From the NCBI GenBank assembly GCA_013076295.1, contig RQOL01000616.1, positions 992,001 through 1,056,000 of the forward strand: a stretch of DNA of 64,000 nt, read 5' to 3'. Each line of letters starts with the position of its first letter. The stretch's first letter is position 1. Below are positions 1 through 12,113 of the stretch, piece by piece. A model generated the notes under the pieces. That model was not told the DNA's origin. It made no database searches and worked only from the letters and a program-made list of their open reading frames with translations. The DNA comes from Sanderia malayensis (taxonomy: Eukaryota > Cnidaria > Scyphozoa > Semaeostomeae > Pelagiidae). The position numbers and the translations under genes are program-made.

Positions 1-3000
1 GGTAGTGTGCAAGGTTTGATTTCGCCATTCGTAGCCTGTTGTTCTCTTCTCTGACATTTGTGGGCATGAAGTAGTAACACAAGTTGTTGCTGAATCAGTC
101 TCTTCTTCTCAGGGTCAGCAGTTGGGGGCTGCATTCCAGGACCATGTGACTGCATTCAAAGAAAACATATTGATCATTAGACGATGTTTTAACTAACATA
201 TGCAGTACGCTTGATAAACGGTGGTGTAGCCTAGCGGTTAAAGCCCTGGGTTTGATCCTTTAGGGACCGTGCCTTGACTGGTTCAAATCCACGTATGGTC
301 AGAGCCACGAACTACAAACTACAAGCCAAGTCAGCTGCCCATCCCTTTGAGGTTGGTAAATGAGTACGCAGAATTTCTGGGGTAAGGGTTTATACCAACT
401 GTACCCACATTGATAACACCTATCATAGTTGAAGTGGCTATCCAGTACAAATATTCGCACCTACTTACTTACTTAAATATCAATACAGTCAAGCTTCCAT
501 ATAGCGGACACGCATGGGACCGATTATCGGGACAATTTGCCCACTGCATAGAGGTGTTCGTTACAAGAGATCCCACTGTATAATACGACCGCTCTTACAA
601 CTTTTAATTTTTAAATGCGTAATCAAACCAGCTCAATAATAAAAATATTTCCAGCATCTCTCAAACAGCTTAATAATACAGTCAACTCTGTCTAATTCGA
701 ACACCCTGGGGAAGCGTGAAAATGTTCGAATTACAAAAAGTTCGAATTATAGAGGTTTGCTTTATAAGAATCGGTTCATTAGTGATCCTTGAAGGGACAG
801 AGAAGTTCGTTCGAATTAGATAGATTTCGAATTACACGAGTTCGAACTATGCAGATTTGACTGTAAAAATATTTCCCAGCAGTTCTCAGAAATAGCCTCT
901 TACGCCAATGCATGAGACAATGATATGAGCATTATCATTTAACAAGCAATGAATTTAACGCAAGCAAGTCACTCACCATGGTCATTCCTCCGTCAGCTTG
1001 CTGGGCATTCATTATTCCTCTACCCTGCGCATTGACATGGATTTGCGACTGCATACTTTGGTTTGTCATTGTATTTGTAGGACCCTGGGACTGGGTGTAA
1101 CCAAGAGGACCATTCATATGTTGACTGAGACACACAGCAGGGCTCATCCCATCAAATGGCATCGGCTGCCTAAGCCCAGCAGTCTGGTTCTGTTAAAATC
1201 AAACAAAATACTCTCAATCCCCCAATTGTTTAAAACATCTTTCTGCACACCCTTGTTGTGCTTAATGTTTACGTCAGGCTTCAGGCCTGGATAACCTGAA
1301 GTTGTGATAACTCAAACAAACATCAACTTCTCTGGTGTGTTCAAAAAGACTATTTCTGTCAAAAATTCGCAATTCCCAACCATAATTAATCACTTTAGTC
1401 ATTTTGTATAACAATTAGTCAAATTTCTTATGAACTGGAGAAGTAGAATCAACAGTTGAACATTAATGCACTTGGCTCGCAAGAATAACAAATAGTTGCC
1501 TGAGTTAATGGAGCTTCCTATCACGATTCATGCATCTCACCTTTATCAACCTTGCAGTGGGTAATTCTACTAACTATAAAAGCTCTAGTAAGCCCAACTT
1601 TCATGTTCTAGAGGGAGACGTATCAGAGAGGAAAGCTTAATAAAATTCTCAACTAAACTTTAGAGAAATGTTCGTGTAAAATGGCTGCAAAATAGCTTCT
1701 ATGAGCGTTCACAGTATAATAAATCATAATTTCATCATGGTTCACAATTTCAAAAACAAGAAAAGCTTAATAGAGAAAAAATCTTAACTCAAAATCTCAT
1801 TTCAAGTTAAAACCTGTTTCTATTAAGAGGTCTGAACTCAAAGGATTATTATTCAGTAGGCTCATTAAAGAGGTGCCTTAATAGATAAGGGGGCCTTAAT
1901 AGAAAGGGGGCTTAATAGAGAAGGGGCCTTAATAGAAAGAGGGCTTAAAAGAAAGGGGGCATAAAAGAGAGGGGGCGTAATAGAACTTTTACAGTATGAA
2001 AGAAATTCAATTAAATTGTTTCTCTTCACAAAATCTTGGATGCATGTTAGTATTGCATGTTAGTAGTTCAACTACAGCACTTGAACTACAAAGTAAAATA
2101 AAAACATTGAAAAATAGCCATACCTGCTGCAATGCGACAGGATTGTTATTGATACCAAACTTTGACATGACATTCTGCGCATTGACGGATTCATTCATAC
2201 CACCCATTGTGCCGTGTCCCTGCTGATTGGTCATCTGTCTACCGGCATCGCCTTGGAAATTTTGCATTTTCAAAGCCTGACCATTTAAGTTGTTGTGCAC
2301 ATTGAAGAGCTGGCCGCTTGAACTTTGCATCCTAACACCGCCGATGCCAAGAATCTGCATGTTACTTGGGTTGGCAAATCGAACATTCTGAGACTGCATA
2401 GTCATATTCTGCATGGGAATCTGCATCTTGTTGATGACAGATGAAGTTGCAATGTTATTAGAAGCAGTATTGTTCCTGTTCATCATTGTGCTTTGCACGG
2501 GATAACCGAACGCAGATAGCATTCCTGCATTTGTAGGCAATTGTTCTGATCTCGTTAAATTATTTTCTGCGTTCATAGCCGATGAAGCTGAAGAAGGATT
2601 TGTAGAAATCTGTTGCATCATGGGATTACTAGCCAGTGACATGCTTGGTGTTTTGTTGCCAACCCCACTGGCAGAATTTGGTGGACTTTTTACAGTTTTT
2701 GAAATGTCCCTTCCAATACCCCCTCCACTGGCAATAGTATTATCCGGGCCAATACCATTCTTGGCAATACTTTCACATGAAGTTGATATATTTTCATCTG
2801 TGTGAGATGCTCCAATGCAATTCGCATCAGGGACATTATCAAGGTCACCATTTGATAACACTCCACCCGCACTGGAATCCTCATCAAAAGAAAAGTTATC
2901 CAATATCGAAAGATCAACTGGCTTGTTAAAGAATCCTAAAACAAATTGAGAAGAAACTATTCAATATCTTGTCATTTCAAATTTTAAATTGTCTCCTTAT

Positions 3001-4384
3001 ATTGAGACAACTGAACAAATATTTATTGCTTAACATGAACACTTTCATGCATTATATTTTCACAATAATGCACTAAAATGTTAAGGAACTACAAAGATTA
3101 ATTCCACACCCTTGGAAATTACAAAGGTTATGGAATTGATTTTGCTTTGTTGCACTATTAGTTCCAGCTCAGAAAACTACATCTCAAAACATAAGTGACT
3201 ATTCCAAGCATTGCTAGGTTGCTAAACACTCTTAAACTCTCAATTAATTGAATAAGTCAAATGTATAGCTATCTTCTTTATTAATGGTGCACAATTATAT
3301 ATCTTAAGCTTGACATTCAAGTTGTTGAAATGATATGACAATGTCCCTGCCATATTTTTAAAAAGGAAGATTACTGAATCAAAAACAGTGCATTGCTTTA
3401 CTGGAAGAGAATAAATTAAACACAAATCCGTTTGATATTCCAGGACATTAAGATCAAAGTAGTACTGATTATATTCCAAGAAATTATCTATGGTTCATGA
3501 GAATTATCTAGAGAGGCAACGATTCATATGTGATAAACATAAAAGATATATGAAGTTGAGCAAAAGATTTGGTACCATTGAAGAGAAAATAAAAATAAAC
3601 AAAACAAATGATACAAGATGAGGTGTGAAATTAACTTTTGGTGTTGTCAAGTTGGAAAACATAACATTTACAACTAAAGTGCTAATCATTTTAACTTCTT
3701 GCAAAAAATTCAGGAAAAAAACTTGGAAATGGTGATAATTTAGAATGGCCATAATATAGTGTACAAATGCATGCAGGGTAGTTGATTGCCACACTGGAAA
3801 AACACACTGGAAGATAATATCATTCAAATCATTTAAGCATAAATTTTGATAGTTTCCATTTCAGACAGAGCAATTAAAAGAGTGAGCACAAAATATTATT
3901 ACTGTAGCATTGCCAACAAGTTTTGAAGCTGGGGCATTAATTTTACAAAATATTCGCAGGCACATTTGAGCTGTCATTTTGAAAAATGTAATTGTTCAGG
4001 TTTTTTAGGTGCTTCAAAAACAAAATTTGGGACCAGCACCAAGATATCGATATCAGCATCAAAAGTCACCCACGGACTTAGTTCCTGGTCTGATCTTAAA
4101 ACAAATTACTGCAGTAAAACATTTTAGGCCGGTGAAGTACCTATTTCATAACAACATTCTAATCAAAACTGTGTTTCTCTTCAATGAAGCTCACATTTGT
4201 GAGGCAACATCTTGAAGTGTATGATGACAATTAGATAAAGACCCGTTTAATAAAAATAGTCAAAATCTTAAAAATAAATACCTGCAGATTCTGATATTGG
4301 TGTTTCGAGCGGCGAAGAGTCGTCTCCTTTTAGTCTTTTGTTAGGCGGTGCGCCATGATCGTCCTTCAAATCCGACTCGGCCAT
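1..4384 (-). CDS. CREBBP/EP300 homologue: CBP/p300 histone acetyltransferase, N-terminal part (partial at window edge)
   Basis: Transcriptional co-activator and lysine acetyltransferase that acts in the nucleus. Four exons are visible: 4282-4384, 2124-2935, 977-1189 and 1-149 (runs off the window). The start [19 protein letters not shown] matches the basic N-terminus of the family. Exon 2 opens with an acidic stretch like the family's N-terminal segment ([19 protein letters not shown]), followed by a Q/N/M/S-rich disordered region. Exon 4 begins TAZ1: [20 protein letters not shown], then HKCQRREQ, with the first zinc-binding His and Cys visible. The rest of TAZ1 and the KIX, bromo, HAT, ZZ, TAZ2 and NCBD domains lie outside the window. 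Splice phases join cleanly. The family identity is essentially certain; CBP versus p300 cannot be assigned, since most invertebrates have a single copy. Confidence 0.95.
222..480 (+). repeat. tRNA-derived SINE-like element
   Basis: A polymerase III A-box-like stretch (tagcctagcggttaaag) is followed about 40 bp later by a B-box (ggttcaaatcc). A non-tRNA body follows, ending in a short CTTA-type tail near 470. It does not fold as a functional tRNA. It sits in an intron of the CBP/p300 gene. Confidence 0.5.
486..578. mobile_element. Degraded short TA-flanked element
   Basis: A short stretch is flanked by TA and begins CAGTCAAG and ends CCCACTG, so that TACAGT and ACTGTA face each other. The inverted ends are weak beyond six bases, so this is a tentative MITE relic in a CBP/p300 intron. 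Confidence 0.3.
679..863. mobile_element. MITE, TA-flanked, TIR CAGTCAACTCTGTCTAATTC
   Basis: A 185-bp element is flanked by TA on both sides. The left end CAGTCAACTCTGTCTAATTCG pairs with a right end that reads CAGTCAAATCTGCATAGTTCG on the other strand. The interior repeats TTCGAATTA-like words. It is non-coding and probably a Tc1/mariner-type non-autonomous element in a CBP/p300 intron. Confidence 0.75.
1860..1985. repeat. Tandem array of about 17-bp G-rich units
   Basis: About seven degenerate units of the form ggggccttaatagaaag occur in direct orientation inside the intron between CBP/p300 exons 2 and 3. Similar GGGGCTTAATCAAG units occur at 18037-18115, so the motif recurs in the genome. 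Confidence 0.7.
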
Positions 4385-6542
4385 TTAGGACAACTCACTT
4401 CGCAATCAAACAAGAGACTTTTCAAGTCAAACGTGACACCAACGAATCCATATAAATTAATAGTTAAAACATTATCGATAATCAGTAGCAGGATATATTA
4501 CCGATGGAAGCAAAATAATGCGAAAAATGGTATTATGCACCACTTCCATAAACTATTCTTTCGCTACAACGCCTGATAAGTTTGTTGCAAAAACACATAG
4601 TCGAACGAAGATGGCTGCCAATACACATTCATCAAACACTTTATATTGACACTACCGTTCAGATTTATTCGCTACCAAACATTGAAAATAGGCTCTCAAA
4701 TCCACGAAATGTATATGATTCCATTCATGCACTCTTACAAAACATCCGAGATTTCGTGTAAAATAATTGCATTCTTTCACAAACTCTTTTTCGACGTCAA
4801 TTCGTGAAAGGCCCATGAATTTCTGAACAAGCGAAACATAAATCATCGCTGGGGGTAAATATGAACATCTTGCATAATTAACATACTTAATCGGGCCGAG
4901 GCTCCAAATATGCTCATGCAGAGGTTCAGTGCAGGTAAAAGTACTTTCTATTTTCACAAATATTAAGTTGCAAAAAAGTGCCAAAAAGCTCCAAATTTCC
5001 AAACCTTGTAAGGGCGACGCAACTAAACAGATTATTCCCTTAGATAGGGATTTACAAAGATTCTGTCTGATAGAGTGAAGAAATTGCAACTATCTGTTAG
5101 AACTTTTTGCGGCAAGCCTAAGTCGAGTTCTAGCTGTGTCCTTACACTGCGGACAAATGCCAGTTCATATTGACTGAGCCAAGCAGTAAATTCTTGGTGA
5201 CTACTGTTCTGTTGTCACAATAGGCATACACTACTAGATCCACCCATTTATCCAATCATCCTTGTTCGAAGATATAAGCGCAGCATGTATATCTTCAAAG
5301 GTGCGATTCTAGCGCTCTGCTACTCCGTCACAAGAGATGTTCATCCCCTGCCAGCCCTGGTAGGGGTACCATGTTATAAATTATATCATAATAGCAAAAG
5401 CTTATTGGTTTCAATTGATCTCAGAAAAATCAGGGCGGTGTTCGGGGTATCCTTTTCTTGAGCACGATTCGGACAATGTCAACAAATTCCGTTACGTGAA
5501 CACTTCATATTAGGCCAGTAGAACCGATCATGGCTACGTTCCATGGTCCATTTTACACCCTGTGGCCGGAGCTTTGACTACGGTGACCTTGCAACGAAAC
5601 TCGATGAAATAACGAAGGTGTAGTCGGGAATACGGCAGATACGATGCAATATTCGACTAAGCCGTTATAGACATCAAGAAAATATCAAGCATACCAATCT
5701 CGAAAGTGGGGTCAGAGTCAACTCAAAGAATGGGGTCAGAGGACAGCTCAAAGAATGGGGTTAAAGGACAGTGTTCTTTGTACTATCTGTGTGCTGCCCT
5801 TTTTGCGACTAGCCAAATTCATTTCCATTATTTCACTTCATTTAACGGAGTCTGCTGGAGAGAATTGGCTCAAGGAAGAGTTTTGGCGCGACTAAGTACA
5901 TGTGGAGCACAAATCCTGGGCAAAGTATTTAATTGAGTAAGTTCGGCACCAGTGCCTAAACCTGGTGCATCGGTCGGTAAGACGAACTGCCTGTGACAGC
6001 ATGCAAGCACAGGGCTTCTGCATAGAAGTTGATTAAGGCCAGTTAAATTGTGAGCAAAACGGCCTGCTATTCGCACTTCTGTACACAGAAAATATGACAT
6101 GTAAATCAAAAACTTGCAACTTCAAAAATTTATCTAAATGCTTAGTTCTGAGTTTATGAAACAGAGAAGTAGGTTTATAATATTAACACTGTTATGGGGA
6201 AAAAACTGGGTTAAAAAAAGCAGCTGAAGGGTCATAAGCTCAAATGCATAACTCATAGCTTACTTACTCTCGTGAAGCTTAAGTGACGTCGTCATGGGCC
6301 GGTTAAACTGTTACAAGTAAACAAACGGTTAATCACAAGATAAAACAAAGAACCAAAGATTACATGAAGTATAAGGCTTGGATATAATACATTGTCGTTG
6401 CATTGTCCAATCAAGGAACGTTCCTATGAGTACAGTGGATTACGATCAATGATAGTGGAAAAGCCTCAAATCATAAAATAAAATAGTCAATAGCTCAATA
6501 GCATAATTCGTTAAGTTGATGGTAACATTCTTTGCCATTGCT
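4385..6542. other. Intergenic region between the CBP/p300 start and the Ig gene end
   Basis: This holds the presumed CBP/p300 promoter (first few hundred bases) and a decayed retroelement relic at about 5080-5620. The open frame at 4652-5089 lies next to that relic and matches nothing I recognise. From 5650 to 6540 I see no gene and no clear repeat. Confidence 0.5.
5080..5620 (-). pseudogene. Decayed Ty3/Gypsy-type integrase fragment
   Basis: Minus-strand translation gives short stretches in different frames that resemble the zinc-binding segment of Gypsy integrases (a DRFYWPNM-like motif near 5530) and, further on, the segment after the catalytic core (a YELAFVRSVRTQLELDLGLP-like motif near 5130). 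Stops and frameshifts separate them, so nothing functional can be encoded. No LTRs were seen. The identification rests on short motifs only. Confidence 0.45.
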
Positions 6543-9500
6543 TTATTCGTCGTTCGCGCCCTTTAACAATCCATTGGCGTATTGAAGAAATACCTTCTTA
6601 TTAACTCGACACAGTCTTCTTAAGCCACTTGGTCTGAATAACAAGCAGGGGTCTCTACGTTCTGAAACACAAACAAGTACGATTTAGTGTTTAAAGTTTG
6701 CATTTTAACCGATAGCTACATTGAAATAATGTGATATGGGCTATTTTTTCGCCGGCCGTAAATGACGTAACTTCCCGTTGCACTGCGTCAAAAAAGTCAT
6801 TGTATTTTGGAGTTGAGCGTTAAGGCGTTAGATTTTCTCGAAACTTTCTCGAAAAGCGGCGTTAATTTTCTAACGCTTATTTTTGCTAGCATTTTTATGA
6901 GGTACTTGTATTTCGTACACGAAAATAAAGTCATTTTGGCAAAATAGAAACTTTTCTCAATAAAAAATGGCAGAGAAATTTGACTTTTAACAGCCAATGC
7001 TGTTTACCTATGTAAAAAGATCATGTTTCTTTGAGTTGTAAATATAGACTAGACACTGTAACCGGTTGGAACATCGTCCCATTCTGTTTTAAAATATGTC
7101 CTTAAATATATCGACTTTCATTGGTGAAGCTTGGCAATTCCTAAGTGGACATAAATGGAGTATAAATAGGGGTAACTTGAAAATTGTTGACTGTGAGAGC
7201 TCCTAAAATACTCAAACATGACGTCATTATGTAGATGACGTCAAAAATTCAGAAAATCATATCCTGGTAATCCAAATATCAAAGGTGCGAGAGCTACAAG
7301 TTAATATCGTACGCAATTTAGACTTACCGGGTGTGACAAAGAACAAAATTTTCTTGTCCTTAACTCCACTTGCTTTGCAGACATAAACCCCCATATCAGC
7401 AGTAGAAACTGAATGGATGATAATTTTTTGTTTACCCAAACTTCCATATCTTCCTCTTCCCTTGAGTATTTTAAATAACGTCCCACTTTTATCTTCAACA
7501 TAGAAGTCTACGCTATCATCTGGCCTTGACAGGCTGCAGTCAATAATAGCATCGGTCTTACTGTCAGCCACAAGGAGATTGACATTTGCGTTACTTGTCC
7601 ATGTTAATGGCATGTTTCCTTAAAAAAAACACTTTGAACTTCAGTTGTTTGCTTGGGGATACCAATTCATCAGTTATCAAAACTTGTGTATGAAAATATG
7701 ATGTTGAAAGCTAAAAAAATTCGAATTTGACACTTACCTTTAACAGCAACTTTTGCTTCGATATACGCCATGAAACTTTGCTCAAGTCTTGTTGTTGCTG
7801 CACACCTATATTTTCCAGAATTGGAAATGGTTGCCTTTTTCTTGGATAAGGTGCTGGAGACAGAATTCACTTTATCATCGAAGATGCTCTTAACCATAAA
7901 GCCATTTTGGCCATTTTGAATTTGTTTTCCATTCTTGTACCAACGAATCACAGTTAAGTGACCGGGCGCTGTACATCGCAAACTGAATGCTTGGCCCACT
8001 AGAGGTTTTGAAAGACCAGGGAATATCTCTGGACGTGGACTTAGATCTTTTGCTGAAAAAGTCAGTTTTAATAAATCATTTATATGAGGGCATCTTAAAA
8101 ATTAATAAACAAAATCGACAATGAATTAAATGTAAATAAACGCATTCTCTATCAGACAACCGAGGTGCCGATGTTTTAGTCCACGCAGGGAGGTGTGAAT
8201 TATGTACAGGTTGCCTTTGCCAGGAAGTGACAATTTTGGGGGGAAAGTTTTGCAAAAAATGACAAAAATGTTTGCTTCGTCCATTGTTTCGTCCATTGTT
8301 TTAAGGTATCTGCTAATGCAGTCTGGTCAATGGAGGTTCCTCTGTGTAATTAAATTTTTTAGATCACCCCCATTGTATACAACGCAAATTGCTAGAGATT
8401 AGCAAAACGGCTGTAAAAATGGAGGGTGTACATAATTGAGACCTCCTCGGCTATACTTAGGAATCCAGGAATTGTGATGGTAGGTAACAAAAAATACGAC
8501 AATTAAGTTATTTACCAGTCGCAATAACATGAATGACCACTGCTTTTTCATAAACTGTCCCGTATAGTTTACCATGACAAAAATACCTCGACGAATTCGC
8601 ATATGATGAAATCATCAAAGTGAACGCATTTCCTTTTCTGATGATTATCCTGCCGTCTACTGCAACCTTTACTTTACTTCTTTGCGTCTGCTTGAACAAG
8701 TCAACTTTAACATTGTTGTTGTTTACACTGCAGTCGATTGTAATGGGTCGGCCAATTATTGCCAGCTTGGCATTATACGAGGACTTTAACTCTGTGAAAT
8801 GCACTGGTTCCGATGAGCCTATAAGACAAAATAAACATAAAATACATCATAATTTCTACTCAAATTTCGACGATTATCGTACAATAGAGCAATAGGAACT
8901 GCAGCAATATTTTAATATTGTTGCATTTTCTGATTTCAGTATGAGATTTTGTGAAGAGGGGTAGTGTGATAATCTAAAAAGTCTTCGGTGTGACTGGGTC
9001 GGGACTCGAACCCACCACCTTCCACGTTCGAGGCGGACGCTCTCTTACTATTGGCGAAGCTTACGTTTTGAAACATGGACGAAAGTCAACAAACTCAGTC
9101 AGTAACATCATTTTATTTTTCTTTGAAATTGTGGTTTATTGAAACGGCTTCCGGGCATTTGGGTTTTGGCTTGAATTTTTAGATCATTTGCCAAATTGTC
9201 CCTGCCCTGCCCAGAATATCTTGAAATCTTGAGCCAACTGTTATTAATTTAACTACAATTGTATGTGTCTTCTGTTCTGGGTGTTTTTGGTATTGTTTCT
9301 AAGATATTTGTCCAGGAAGTCACTTATGGCCTAAGTGAAGTTTTGTAAAGCCGCCTGACGAAATTTGAGCTGTATAATTCCGAAGCGATAACATGGAATA
9401 CTTTTACAGCTTTGGGCTCAAATTGTAGCCTATTCCTATATCTAGTAGGTATTTTATGTTCAGTTTAAAAAAATGTCGAATAATATGATCTGGTGGAGGA

Positions 9501-9986
9501 GGTCATCGTTTACGGTATGTCGGGTTGGTTGCGTGCGTGCGTATGTAGACACCACAACAAACGGCCTCTAATTTCTTGAAGATTAACTGGAAATATAACT
9601 TTGGTTTTTAATTTATGTATATTGTAGCTTATTAATACATGTAACAGGTATCTGTATCTCGTGTTTGGTTTAGTTGTATTCACTAATAAATGTTTTAATT
9701 ATTTATTGAAAATAGAATTTGGCGAATATAAATCTTGCCCTGGCGACATAAATTCACAATTCCTGAAGATTACATGCAACATTCAAGTTGTACTATTCAA
9801 TGTCAGATGCCTTTGCCTGGATTGAACATAAAATTTTAGAGAATATGAATCTTGTCCCGGGGACGTTGTAATACGAATGCAAAAATAAGTTTTAAAGTTA
9901 CCTTGGATTTGGACAATTCCAGACCAACAGAACACCACGAAACAGAAAGCTTTTAAAGGTAGCATGCTACTGGCGAATATCCACAC
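6543..9986 (-). CDS. Secreted protein with three Ig-like domains
   Basis: A 370-residue model with five exons (9902-9986, 8516-8818, 7738-8052, 7328-7618, 6543-6661) and consistent phases. Exon 1 encodes a signal peptide; the hydrophobic core is LPLKAFCFVVFCWSGIV. Exons 2-4 each encode one Ig-like domain. The second is the most canonical, with LRCTA, IRWYKNGK and SGKYRCAAT supplying both cysteines and the core tryptophan. The third ends ADMGVYVCKASG. The short last exon is basic (RRLCRVNKK) and no membrane segment follows, so the product is probably secreted, although another 3' exon cannot be excluded. One Ig domain per exon with phase-1 borders is typical of shuffled extracellular Ig genes. 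The ligand or role is unknown; immune-type, adhesion and growth-factor-binding functions are all possible. Confidence 0.75.
8975..9065 (-). repeat. tRNA-like B-box sequence, SINE or tRNA pseudogene
   Basis: On the minus strand a good B-box (gggttcgagtccc) follows a tRNA-like segment with agagcgtccgcc. The D-arm and acceptor stem do not pair well and no intact A-box is seen. It lies in the first intron of the Ig gene. A SINE head or tRNA relic is more likely than a working tRNA. Confidence 0.4.
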
Positions 9987-10561
9987 GGTATTCCTCGTGA
10001 ATTCAAGTTTGTGCTAATTTCGCCAACAAGCAAACGTATTTATTCACTTCGTGGTTCTTTTTGATTATTCGATAGTTACTTTTGTTTTGCTTCCGCTGGA
10101 ATCTGGGTGCGTGCCATATGACATCACAGAGATATTACTCACTTTCACACACTTTTCGCACTATTCACTGCCGACCACTTCATCCTCAAGTGTTTGAAAG
10201 AATCAAAATAATCTCAGTTATGTCACGGAGCGAACAAAAGGGTTGGAAAATTGGCAATTTAATTGGGAAATTTGACGATTCTGGCAAAGTTTTTCGTCTG
10301 GTGGTAACCAAAACTTTAGATTTAAAACAATGCTCTAATTTCCCGCAACTTTTTGGCGATTGTTAAACAATTTCTTCAAAAATACCGCAAACAAAGGCAA
10401 GACCGCAATTCTGATAGCACATGCCAAAGTGCGCACGCAATGAGTTTGACGTCACTGATGGAAAATCCTGTGACAATTTTCATGCGCTGATGGGGAAATA
10501 TCATTTGAATGATTTCAGAATCATCACCAAAACGTCTATCCGGGGGTATGTTTGCATGATA

Positions 10562-11670
10562 CAGTTGACATCCGCTTACTCGAACTCTGAAGGGAAATCG
10601 AAATTTGTTCGAGTAAGCGAATGTTCGACTTAGCGGATGGCCGTATTTTTTAGCTAAATTAGTTATATTCGAGTCAGGAAAGTAAAATAAACCCACAAAT
10701 AGCAACTCTATTTACATTCTAAGCAAATTACGTATAAAAACGCGTTAATTGGGCAAAAAATACGAGTCCAGTGCGTGGTTCATACGTGAAAGGTTCATAC
10801 GTGAAAGGTTTTCGTGTGTATAAAGGACAGATGGACGTTTATAGGCGTTTATAGATGTTCTACAGGAACAATTAATTACTAACAACTAATAACATATTAT
10901 TTTAATGAAAAGTCAATAGAATTTGTGAATTATTTTGTGAAAAAAGAATTCGAGTTAGCAGACACTTTTCGGTCCAAGGGAAACGAAAATTCGTTCGAGC
11001 AAGCGAATGTTTCTGCTTCCACAGCTTTTTTACTTTTAATGCTTCTGTCCACCAGCACCAAACTAGACGGGCTGGCCGTGGTGACTTAAATTTGCCTCAA
11101 AAGAACAGTATTCAATATGACTTGAAATCCAACAAATACTTGGGTTGTTGGGTTGTAAACCATGGAATGACTCAACCTTGGTAATTAGAAATTCTCCTAC
11201 AAAATTTTCCTTCAAACCCAAATTAAAGAACCACTTGCTAAATTATCAATGTTAACGTTTTTCTTTCTTTTTCTCTTTTTTCCCAAGTAAATCCTAACAA
11301 GAAATCTATGCACGATATATTGAGATTTTAATTACAGGGGGGGGGGCTCCCTTCTCGTTAGTACACCTACTTAGAGAGCTCCTCCTTTAAGTCATTCTTA
11401 TACGTACAAATTTGTTTATCTCTGTGTATTTTCGTTTTTGTTCATTGTTATTAAAGTAAATTCAGTTCTGTTTAGTGTAATTTTGTTTAGTTATTGTATG
11501 TATGTATGAGAATGTAAAGAATGAACTGAAAAAATGTTCGAGTAAGGGGTTCGAGTTGGCGAACAGTGAGTTCTATACGTAACGCTATAGCAAAACCAAG
11601 GGAAATGAAAATTTGTTCGAGCAAGCGAATGTTCGAGCTAGCGGGTATTCGAGTAAGCGGATGTCAACTG
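10562..11670. mobile_element. Non-autonomous DNA element, about 1.1 kb, TIR CAGTTGACATCCGCTTACTCGAA
   Basis: The left end begins CAGTTGACATCCGCTTACTC after a TA. The right end reads the same on the other strand (GAGTAAGCGGATGTCAACTG), followed by CATA where a TA would be expected. Subterminal copies of GTTCGAG(C/T)AAGCGAATGTTCGA occur near both ends and in the middle (10600-10640, about 10990, 11530-11660). There is no coding capacity. It fills most of the gap between the Ig gene and the MDC1-like gene. Confidence 0.75.
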
Positions 11671-11967
11671 CATACTCAAGTCGTGATTAATCTTCTATTT
11701 TATAAAATATGGATTTAAAAATACTTGTCCTCAAAAATTCGATTTTACCAGAACGTATTTGCGCAGCTATATAGCTGCTTTGCAGAAATTAGCGAAATAA
11801 AATAATAGAACCAAAAGAATCTAATTACATAAAAATCGAAGAGTAATTTCTAAAATTGTTTGTGGTTTTGTTGCGTTTCACTGGTGACTCAACAAAAATG
11901 AAGATCTGATCTGGAGTCAAAGAAAATCATCATGTCCGTAAAGAAAAGACCAATTTGGAAACAATAC

Positions 11968-12113
11968 CTCAGGTGTATTAGATTTCCTGGTGCATTATAA
12001 TTCGCGCATCTCACATTCGCGCACCATTCTTATTTTCGCGCACAGTGCTTGATTTCGCGCAGTCACAAGTGCGCGAAAAACAATACCCCGCGAATTCATA
12101 TACACCTGGGGTG
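11968..12113. mobile_element. Small inverted-repeat element overlapping the MDC1-like stop codon
   Basis: The left end CCTCAGGTGTAT faces a right end ATACACCTGGGG. The interior repeats TTCGCGCA in both orientations. The right arm overlaps the last five codons and the stop of the MDC1-like gene. Confidence 0.55.

Noticed and set aside
222..300. A functional tRNA gene at the SINE head
   Set aside because: The arms do not form a cloverleaf and the sequence continues into a SINE-type body.
4652..5089. A 145-residue minus-strand open frame
   Set aside because: No recognisable domain and it adjoins the retroelement relic; more likely chance or relic sequence.
8975..9065. A functional tRNA gene
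   Set aside because: The B-box is good, but the acceptor and D stems do not pair and no clear A-box is present.
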